This document shows positions 7,981 through 12,632 of a stretch of 12,632 nt of DNA, piece by piece. Source of the stretch: G963674505 sp964575975 (GTDB lineage Bacteria > Desulfobacterota > Desulfobacteria > Desulfobacterales > SKZT01); assembly GCA_964575975.1 (NCBI GenBank), contig CAZNTU010000162.1, positions 1 through 12,632 on the forward strand, written 5' to 3'. The stretch's first letter is position 1; each line of letters starts with the position of its first letter. The translations under genes and the position numbers were made by a program. The notes below the pieces were generated by a model. The model saw only the letters and a program-made list of their open reading frames with translations. It did not search any database and had not been told where the DNA came from.

Positions 7981-9639
7981 ATGGACAATTATTTTACTGT
8001 GATGATGAAAAAATCAAAGATCCGATTTTTCTATCTTATCCTCCTTACAATTGTTTTTTTATTCATTACCGGATGCGGAAAACCATTAATCACGGGCGAA
8101 CCGATTCTTTACGGCATTAACAACTATACCGGGGCTATCATCGACCGGGATCTTTTTCCGCAACCTTATTCAAGAGAAAAACCTCCCGCCGAAGAAGAAA
8201 ACGAGACGGTATCCACCGTTCAGGGGTTCCCGATCGGGGTGATTCCGCACAAGGACGAAATCATATCCATCGTGGTGGATAGCGTTTTCGTCAAATATTT
8301 GAAGGAATCGTTAAAAACAAGCCCCCAAGTACTCGTATGGACCGAAGTATACGACGATGGTTCGGACGATCCTCAAAAGGCATTCACGAAAGTGCTTTTC
8401 AACGGCAAAAACCAGCCGCAGGGAGTACATCTCGGCGTAGGGCACCGGGTCATTTACGGGCCGGCCCCTTTCAAAGGCTACCCGCTTCGTGTGCGTTTCT
8501 TTATCGTCGAATTGGACCGTGAACAAAAAGAGACAGGAGCGGCGATTATCGAGACCATCGGCAATGTTGCGGCCATCGCTCAACCGCAGCAGGCGCCTAT
8601 CATCAGTTTGGCGGTCCAGTTCGCACAGTCGCTCAGCGCGTTGAATGAGGACGACTACGAATTGCGCTACGACGTTACGTTGATGCCGGTCGGACCAAGC
8701 GGTGTGTATACATCAGGCGATTCGGAACTAATGAAAGCTCCATCCGAGCCTGCTCAACGCGAAGGAAAGCCGTTCGCCATTTCGACCCCGTTTCGCACCG
8801 GCTCCTATTTGCTTGTAAAACGGGAGATCGGGCAACGGCTAATTAACAACTATTTCGGGCGGGGAGCGGGTTTGGAGCCCGTAGCTTCCGAAAGCCGCGT
8901 AGGGCGAGACTTCACACAGGAGTGGATCACTGACAGGGTCGCCAAATACAAGAAGGAAGGAGAAGTGGAATACGACTACGTGTTACGAGCGCAGGGTGGG
9001 TATTTATGGGAGATTTTCCGCAAGGATATAAATGATGTCGTCGAGTTTCAATGGGCAGAGAATAAAGGCGAACCTTTCAAGATAATCCGGGGCATTCGCC
9101 AACTTTTTCGACAACAAACCCACATGCTTTTCACCGTCGTTTCAGGTTTACCCGTCAAGGTCGACGAGACGGTTTTGGCCGCGAGTTCCGGCAGGGACCG
9201 AACTCGAATCGACGAACTGCTCGACGCCCCCCCGGAGGAGACGGTCCACTCGCGTCTACGCGAGAAGGTTCAGGACATCGAAGCATCCCTTTTAACTCTT
9301 GTCTCGAAGCAACGGATGTCGGAATACGCCGCCAAACGGTCCATGCGAGATCCATCCTTCCGCACGAACACGGATTACGTGCTTTTCTGGCTCAGCAGGC
9401 TTGACGGAACGGATTACGGGCAGGACCGGCAGAAGGAGAAAAGAGAGGCCGAAACGCTGAACGCCTCCATCCTGGACACGGTTTCCAACTTGACCGTCAA
9501 CCTGCCCTACATGGATGCCGGCGAGCAGGATCAGATGAAAAAACTGAAGACGCTGGAAAAAGACGATTTCGAGCAACCGGACAAAAACAGTCGCGGCGTC
9601 TTCAGGCTGAATGAGCAAGGGTTGAATAAACTCCGGTAA
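7981..9639 (+). CDS. Large predicted lipoprotein, unknown family
   Basis: A 552-residue protein with a good lipoprotein signal: positively charged residues KKSKIR at 10-15, a hydrophobic core at 16-30 and the lipobox ITGC ending at C32. Start 7981 is preferred because AAGGAGA lies five bases upstream; in-frame ATGs at 8002 and 8005 would also leave a usable signal peptide. The mature protein appears to have a mixed alpha/beta N-terminal half (about 40-250) and a more helical, charged C-terminal half rich in E, K and R. No catalytic motif or known domain is recognised. It is the second lipoprotein in a row, so the cluster places two different lipid-anchored proteins in the envelope. An outer-membrane or periplasmic scaffold or sensor is possible, but this is inference. 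Confidence 0.83.
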   Translation: MDNYFTVMMKKSKIRFFYLILLTIVFLFITGCGKPLITGEPILYGINNYTGAIIDRDLFPQPYSREKPPAEEENETVSTVQGFPIGVIPHKDEIISIVVDSVFVKYLKESLKTSPQVLVWTEVYDDGSDDPQKAFTKVLFNGKNQPQGVHLGVGHRVIYGPAPFKGYPLRVRFFIVELDREQKETGAAIIETIGNVAAIAQPQQAPIISLAVQFAQSLSALNEDDYELRYDVTLMPVGPSGVYTSGDSELMKAPSEPAQREGKPFAISTPFRTGSYLLVKREIGQRLINNYFGRGAGLEPVASESRVGRDFTQEWITDRVAKYKKEGEVEYDYVLRAQGGYLWEIFRKDINDVVEFQWAENKGEPFKIIRGIRQLFRQQTHMLFTVVSGLPVKVDETVLAASSGRDRTRIDELLDAPPEETVHSRLREKVQDIEASLLTLVSKQRMSEYAAKRSMRDPSFRTNTDYVLFWLSRLDGTDYGQDRQKEKREAETLNASILDTVSNLTVNLPYMDAGEQDQMKKLKTLEKDDFEQPDKNSRGVFRLNEQGLNKLR

Positions 9640-9756
9640 CAAAAAATGGTCGGGGGGACTTGACGCCGATTTGTAGGGAATCGCACCATCGAGGGACTAC
9701 CACATGTCCGAAGGGGTTGAGAAAAGTCCTAAAAAAAAAATTTAGGGAGGAGAAAA
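9640..9756. other. Spacer before the C1 peptidase gene
   Basis: 117 bases. AGGGAGGA at 9744-9751 is a strong ribosome site five bases before ATG 9757. A run of ten A lies at 9731-9740. TTGACG at 9660-9665 resembles a -35 box, but I see no matching -10 element at the right distance. No hairpin terminator is evident. Confidence 0.45.
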
Positions 9757-10836
9757 ATGCCTGCAAAAAAAAGGAACGGGTCTGTACAAAAGGAAAAAAG
9801 AAGCCTTCTTGTCGATGCATTGCAAAAAAGGACCGCAGCTTCTAATATGCGGGCCGGAGGAGGCGGCGTTGGAACTCTAAGGGCCGGAGGCGGTGGCGTG
9901 AGTGTGTTGCGTGCCGGCGGCGTCGTCGGAATTTCACGGGGCGCAATTCAAGATGATGTCGCGAGGCCTCGTACGAACCAATTCGTGGGAATGGGTTGGG
10001 TCCCGGATATTCCGAGCCGCCTCGATTATGATTGGAAGACAAGTAAAGTTCGGGAAGCTTTGGAAAATGGCCCTCGGAAGATCAAGGCCCTGAAATCCGA
10101 TGGCGAAGAACCCACGGGCCATTGGTATGATAACATCGCTTATTGCCCTCCCGTCGAAAACCAAGGGGAATTGGGCTCATGCACAGCGCATTCGGTGGTC
10201 GGCATGATGGAGTACATGATGTTGCGCGCAAAGATCCCCCACGTTAATCTGTCGCGCTTGTTCCTCTATAAAGTTACGCGCAGACTAATGAATTGGACGG
10301 GAGATACCGGGGCATATCTTCGGACCACGTTGCAGGCCGCCGCAAATTTCGGCGTTCCGCCCGAACATTACTGGCCTTACGATTTCTTGCGTTTCGAGGA
10401 GGATCCGGAAGCATTCCATTACTGTTTCGCGTCCAATTTTCAGGCGTTGAACTATACCCGAATCGACAGCGAAGGGACCGGCCCCCAGATTCGCAAGAGG
10501 TTGAAAAGATTCCTCGAAGCAGGTCTTGTCGCCGTTTTCGGGTTTCCTGTCTACGACTCCATCTCGTACGATGGCGATGTCCCGTTTCCTAAAAAGGGAG
10601 ATTCTTTAGAGGGAGGGCATGCCGTGCTCGCCGTAGGATTCGACGACGACTATATGGTGGCGGGCGAGGAGAGCGGGACTGGCGCTGTTGTTTTTCAAAA
10701 CTCCTGGGACATCGATTGGGGAGTCGGAGGATACGGGTACATTCCTTATCGATACTTCGATGAAGCGCTTGCGGTAGACATCTGGACCGTCTTGAAGCAA
10801 GAGTGGATAGACCAGTCGAAATTTGACGAGCCTTAA
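9757..10836 (+). CDS. Papain-like (C1 family) cysteine peptidase with N-terminal LRAGG repeats
   Basis: A 359-residue protein. The catalytic set of papain-fold peptidases is complete: Q136 and C142 in ENQGELGSCTAHS, H288 in GGHAVLAVGFDD, and N315 in FQNSWDIDWGVGGYGYIPY. The segment MGWVPDIPSRLDY (79-91) resembles the piece that precedes the catalytic domain in bacterial C1A peptidases. Residues 31-60 are three ten-residue repeats of the form (M/L)RAGGGGVxx. There is no signal peptide and no membrane segment, although its neighbours are membrane and envelope proteins, so it either acts in the cytoplasm or leaves by another route. The glycine repeats could be a flexible linker, an autoprocessing site or a substrate mimic. 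The strong upstream ribosome site supports the start. Calling it a peptidase is secure; its substrate is unknown. Confidence 0.92.
   Translation: MPAKKRNGSVQKEKRSLLVDALQKRTAASNMRAGGGGVGTLRAGGGGVSVLRAGGVVGISRGAIQDDVARPRTNQFVGMGWVPDIPSRLDYDWKTSKVREALENGPRKIKALKSDGEEPTGHWYDNIAYCPPVENQGELGSCTAHSVVGMMEYMMLRAKIPHVNLSRLFLYKVTRRLMNWTGDTGAYLRTTLQAAANFGVPPEHYWPYDFLRFEEDPEAFHYCFASNFQALNYTRIDSEGTGPQIRKRLKRFLEAGLVAVFGFPVYDSISYDGDVPFPKKGDSLEGGHAVLAVGFDDDYMVAGEESGTGAVVFQNSWDIDWGVGGYGYIPYRYFDEALAVDIWTVLKQEWIDQSKFDEP
9847..9936 (+). repeat. Three 30-bp in-frame repeats encoding (M/L)RAGGGGV decapeptides
   Basis: Units at 9847-9876, 9877-9906 and 9907-9936 encode MRAGGGGVGT, LRAGGGGVSV and LRAGGVVGIS. The DNA copies differ mainly at third codon positions (for example GGAGGAGGC against GGAGGCGGT) while the RAGG core is unchanged. 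This suggests that the peptide, not the DNA, is under selection. Confidence 0.85.
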
Positions 10837-10945
10837 TGCGTACGCGTTTTCAATCTTTTTCCGATCAAGCATGCTCTGAAACGAAACAAACATGTCGAGA
10901 TATGAATTTCAAGTCAGCCGAATCAAACACGAAGGGAGGAATACC
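10837..10945. other. Spacer before the GH46-like gene
   Basis: 109 bases. GGGAGGA at 10934-10940 is the ribosome site for ATG 10946. An in-frame ATG at 10892 would extend the protein by 18 residues but has no Shine-Dalgarno, and it would place this strong one inside the coding region. No terminator was seen. Confidence 0.5.
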
Positions 10946-11623
10946 ATGAGCCATGTCGAAAAAAAAGCCCTCATTCAAAGCATTCTCAATGTCTTTGAAA
11001 CTGGAACTGTCGAAGGCAAATACGATAAGCTGGTAATTTATGACGATGGAGTTGAAAATACTCATCAAATCACCTACGGTCGAAGCCAGACCACGGAACA
11101 GGGAAACTTGAACCTGCTTGTGGAAATGTATGTGGACGCGGGCGGAAAATTCGCCGACGATTTTGTGCCTTACCTCGAAAAAATCGGCAAAGAACCTTTA
11201 GTGGACGACGAATTTCTTAAAAGCCTTTTGATTAAGGCCGCTCGCGAGGATCAGGTCATGCGGGATACGCAAGACGCGTTCTTTGACCAATACTACTGGG
11301 ACCCTGCAGTAAGTTGGTTCGAACGAAACGGATTCGCGTTTCCTCTCAGCATGCTTGTGACGTACGATTCCTACATTCATTCCGGCCGCGTTCCCATGTT
11401 TTTGCGAAAGCGATTCATCGAACGCCCGCCGGCAAGAGGCGGGGATGAAAAAAAATGGGTCGCCTCGTACGTCGAAGCAAGGCATCAGTGGCTGAAGTAT
11501 CATGAAAAACCCTTGCTTCGCAGAACAATTTATCGCACCCAAACCTTTTTGAACGAGATCGAATATGAAAACTGGGATCTGAATAAACTTCCCATTAGCG
11601 CAAATGGCGTAAATATCAACTGA
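10946..11623 (+). CDS. GH46 chitosanase-like glycoside hydrolase without signal peptide
   Basis: A 225-residue protein that aligns by eye along its whole length with Streptomyces-type GH46 chitosanases. Matching landmarks are FETG with E18 (catalytic acid position), the DDG at 33-35 followed by ITYGR (catalytic base region, probably D34), a QDxxxDxxYxDPAVS-like block near 109-126, TYDSYIHSG, PARGGDEKKW with its following helix, and the closing RTIYRTQTFLNEI...NWDLN region. GH46 enzymes retain a lysozyme-like fold and cleave beta-1,4 bonds in partly deacetylated chitosan; related folds cut peptidoglycan. Known chitosanases are normally secreted with signal peptides, and none is present here. 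With the adjacent peptidase and lipoproteins, a cell-wall-acting effector is plausible but inferred. It is the last gene of the co-directional run. Confidence 0.85.
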   Translation: MSHVEKKALIQSILNVFETGTVEGKYDKLVIYDDGVENTHQITYGRSQTTEQGNLNLLVEMYVDAGGKFADDFVPYLEKIGKEPLVDDEFLKSLLIKAAREDQVMRDTQDAFFDQYYWDPAVSWFERNGFAFPLSMLVTYDSYIHSGRVPMFLRKRFIERPPARGGDEKKWVASYVEARHQWLKYHEKPLLRRTIYRTQTFLNEIEYENWDLNKLPISANGVNIN

Positions 11624-11677
11624 GCACACAAGCCCTTGATCGAGTCGAGCCAGGCTTCAGGATGCGGGTTTCCACAT

Positions 11678-11706
11678 GATAGGGGCGTTATGTTGCGAAC
11701 GTACCG
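11678..11706 (+). repeat. Dispersed short repeat, copy A (+)
   Basis: GAT-GGGG-CGTTATG-TGCGAACGTACCG type unit of 29 bases. It matches copy B at 11816-11845 except for two substitutions and one missing base. Confidence 0.65.
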
Positions 11707-11791
11707 TGGAACCGAAGAATCTTCCGGCCGGATTCTTATGCATCCGAACTGCCGCGGAAAAGTCACAGCCATGACCGGAAAAATTGAGAAT

Positions 11792-11818
11792 GAATGGGGT
11801 CACACCTTGATTTGTGAT
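11792..11818 (+). repeat. Exact 27-bp copy of the left-edge repeat
   Basis: Identical over 27 bases to positions 1-27 and in the same orientation; similarity ends after GTGAT. It shares its last bases with repeat copy B. Together with the left copy it brackets the NACHT gene and the six-gene run. It may be a member of a genome-wide repeat family rather than a target-site duplication, since 27 bases is long for the latter. Confidence 0.85.
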
Positions 11819-11845
11819 GGGGGACGTTATGCTGCGAACGTACCG
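11816..11845 (+). repeat. Dispersed short repeat, copy B (+)
   Basis: A 30-base unit beginning GATGGGGGACGTT and ending GCGAACGTACCG. It is nearly identical to copy A, and its GTGATGGGGGACGTT part is the inverse of the copies at 12011-12068 apart from one G. Confidence 0.65.
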
Positions 11846-11895
11846 AACGGTGTGGTATTTCGGATTGGAGGATTGCCGGGAAAGCCATACTATAG

Positions 11896-12078
11896 GAGCA
11901 TTGCCGGAACTGCAAAGGCCGTCCGGCGGCGTTCTTCCTGGAAGGCGGGCAAATCTCTAACGACCCGACGGACAAGATCGCCGTCAGTGCTTTGGAAATC
12001 GCGTTTCGCACGTTCGGAACGAACGTCCCCCCATCACTTCGTGCGGAACGAACGTCCCCCCATCACTTGTGGGGATAG
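11896..12078 (+). pseudogene. Possible gene fragment between inverted repeats
   Basis: An open frame of 60 codons without a good start. It reads HCRNCKGRPAAFFLEGGQ and continues ISNDPTDKIAVSALEIAF before running into the 29-bp repeats. The middle part has a natural residue mix and a CxxC pair, but no family is recognised and both other frames are also partly open. It is best treated as a possible remnant. Confidence 0.15.
12011..12068 (-). repeat. 29-bp tandem duplication (copies C1, C2), inverse of copy B
   Basis: 12011-12039 and 12040-12068 are identical except at one position (CGTT against CGTG at the start). The shared core GAACGTCCCCCCATCACTT is the reverse complement of the GTGATGGGGGACGTT part of copy B with one extra C. 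The pair therefore forms an inverted arrangement with copy B about 200 bases away. The second copy runs into the end of the truncated PIN toxin gene. Confidence 0.8.
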
Positions 12079-12209
12079 TCCTTTTCCTGCGTTAGTTCTT
12101 CCAGCACGGCGTCGGGAATAAAAACTTCGTCGAATTGATACCGCAACAGATCGAGCCGGTCGATAATGGAAAGATTGAGGATTGGAGACGTGTTACTCAC
12201 CGCGAGCAT
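12063..12209 (-). pseudogene. Truncated DUF3368-type PIN-domain toxin
   Basis: A 48-residue frame starting MLAVSNTSPILNLSIIDR and continuing through LDLLRYQF and VFIPDAVLEEL. This is the N-terminus of the PIN-like ribonuclease family usually paired with UPF0175 proteins; the SNTSPxLNL segment normally carries the first acidic or polar metal-site residues. Full members are roughly 150-170 residues, so two thirds or more is missing, including later catalytic acids. The frame ends at a TGA inside the 29-bp repeat (12040-12068), so the rest was lost by insertion or deletion there. The start overlaps the last 17 bases of the antitoxin gene, the usual coupled arrangement. The product is almost certainly inactive as a nuclease. 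Confidence 0.8.
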
Positions 12210-12447
12210 AGCGTATGTCCTCTTCTATGCCTTCGGAGTCGTAATGCCTGGGAATGCGTCTGTTTCCCAGCAGGATACCGAATTCGATCTTGCTTGCCCC
12301 TGCCAGTTCCCGCGCTTTTCCAAACGACAGTAGTCCTCGCGCGTACAAGGCAACGGCCAATTCCAACATCAAACGCCTTTCCTTCTCCATGGCCGGACAC
12401 CTTATCGCCTCCGCCACGCGGTCCGGTATTTCCAGAACGATATTCAT
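12193..12447 (-). CDS. UPF0175 family antitoxin
   Basis: An 84-residue protein beginning MNIVLEIPD. The LELAVALYARGLLSFGKARELAG and ASKIEFGILLGNRRIPRHY segments, with a closing acidic EEDIRYA, match the UPF0175 pattern, a small DNA-binding-like family encoded before PIN (DUF3368) toxins. The ATG at 12447 is chosen because AAAGGGGG lies just upstream; in-frame ATGs at 12462 and 12477 lack such a site. The gene appears intact while its partner toxin downstream is cut short, leaving an orphan antitoxin. By analogy with other antitoxins it may repress its own promoter and neutralise related toxins; this is inference. Confidence 0.88.
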   Translation of the reverse strand: MNIVLEIPDRVAEAIRCPAMEKERRLMLELAVALYARGLLSFGKARELAGASKIEFGILLGNRRIPRHYDSEGIEEDIRYARGE

Positions 12448-12632
12448 TGCACCCCCTTTCATATCAACGGGCGGCATTTTCGATTCGAAAATCGACCCGC
12501 AATGACGAGCCGTGCTCGAAGACTTTATATCCGGTCTTCCTCTCGTCGTGATCTCTAAAATTCAATAGACCGAAAATTCACCAATTCGGCGGAAACCGCA
12601 ACGGTCCGGAACGATAGAGAAGATGAGGCACC
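12448..12632. other. Right-edge region upstream of the antitoxin
   Basis: 185 bases expected to hold the antitoxin promoter on the minus strand. I see TTGAAT near 12561-12566 and a TATAAA near 12525-12530 on that strand, but they are about 30 bases apart, too far for a standard sigma-70 pair. No gene is supported within the window. Confidence 0.35.

Larger units (their letters stand above)
11624..12062. other. Repeat-rich scar region without a supported intact gene
   Basis: About 440 bases made up largely of short repeats (listed separately) and unrecognised sequence. A continuous 161-codon + strand frame (11636-12121) reads copies of the same repeat in different phases (RGVMLRTYR against GRYAANVPN), so it is not credible as a gene. 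On the minus strand near 11624-11675, GNPHPEAWLDSIKGL has a natural protein look and may be a fragment of an old gene. On the + strand 11896-12078 is another possible fragment. No tRNA, terminator or promoter was identified. Confidence 0.5.

Noticed and set aside
9757..10836. Bacterial gasdermin-like system, because a protease sits beside envelope proteins
   Set aside because: The protease is papain-like rather than caspase-like, and neither lipoprotein nor the membrane protein looks like a gasdermin.
12011..12068. CRISPR-like direct repeats
   Set aside because: Only two 29-bp units lie back to back with no spacers, and no cas genes are near; this is a tandem duplication.
11636..12121. 161-codon + strand open frame after the GH46 gene
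   Set aside because: It starts at TTG, contains copies of the same DNA repeat read in different phases, and crosses the antisense PIN toxin remnant.
12135..12551. 138-codon + strand open frame at the right edge
   Set aside because: It is a shadow of the UPF0175 antitoxin on the other strand, rich in P, R and S, with no ribosome site.

Overview
This 12.6 kb stretch looks like a chromosomal accessory island from a Gram-negative bacterium. Two genes carry lipoprotein signal peptides, Shine-Dalgarno sites are strong and canonical, and base composition looks intermediate. The UPF0175/PIN toxin-antitoxin debris and dispersed short repeats would fit an environmental lineage such as a deltaproteobacterium, but the phylum is a guess. 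All intact large genes lie on the + strand. No tRNA, rRNA or CRISPR array was seen.

Layout: (1) 1-429 is a gene-poor left edge that opens with an imperfect 54-bp tandem repeat. (2) 430-4794 encodes a 1454-residue STAND protein with an N-terminal NACHT-type NTPase, a long helical middle and a C-terminal PD-(D/E)XK-like nuclease, the architecture expected of an anti-phage sensor-effector. (3) 4805-4916 is a small frame-disrupted gene with a very strong Shine-Dalgarno site overlapping the NACHT stop codon. (4) 4996-11623 is a co-directional run of six genes: a calcineurin-like phosphoesterase, a three-pass membrane protein, two different lipoproteins, a papain-like (C1) cysteine peptidase preceded by three LRAGG-type decapeptide repeats, and a GH46 chitosanase-like glycosidase with no signal peptide. 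(5) 11624-12078 is a repeat-rich scar with copies of short repeats in both orientations. (6) 12063-12447 (minus strand) is an intact UPF0175 antitoxin gene overlapping a truncated DUF3368-type PIN toxin gene.

The first 27 bases of the window recur exactly at 11792-11818. The NACHT gene and the six-gene run are therefore bracketed by direct copies of a probable dispersed repeat, in keeping with an accessory cargo region.

How the genes may work together is inference. The NACHT-nuclease can be read as a stand-alone defence protein. The six-gene run combines a membrane anchor, two lipid-anchored envelope proteins, a protease and a glycan hydrolase, which suggests an envelope-acting module with a phosphoesterase as regulator or nucleotide hydrolase. 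I know of no described system with this exact gene set. Whether it works with the NACHT gene or is an independent neighbour cannot be settled from the sequence.
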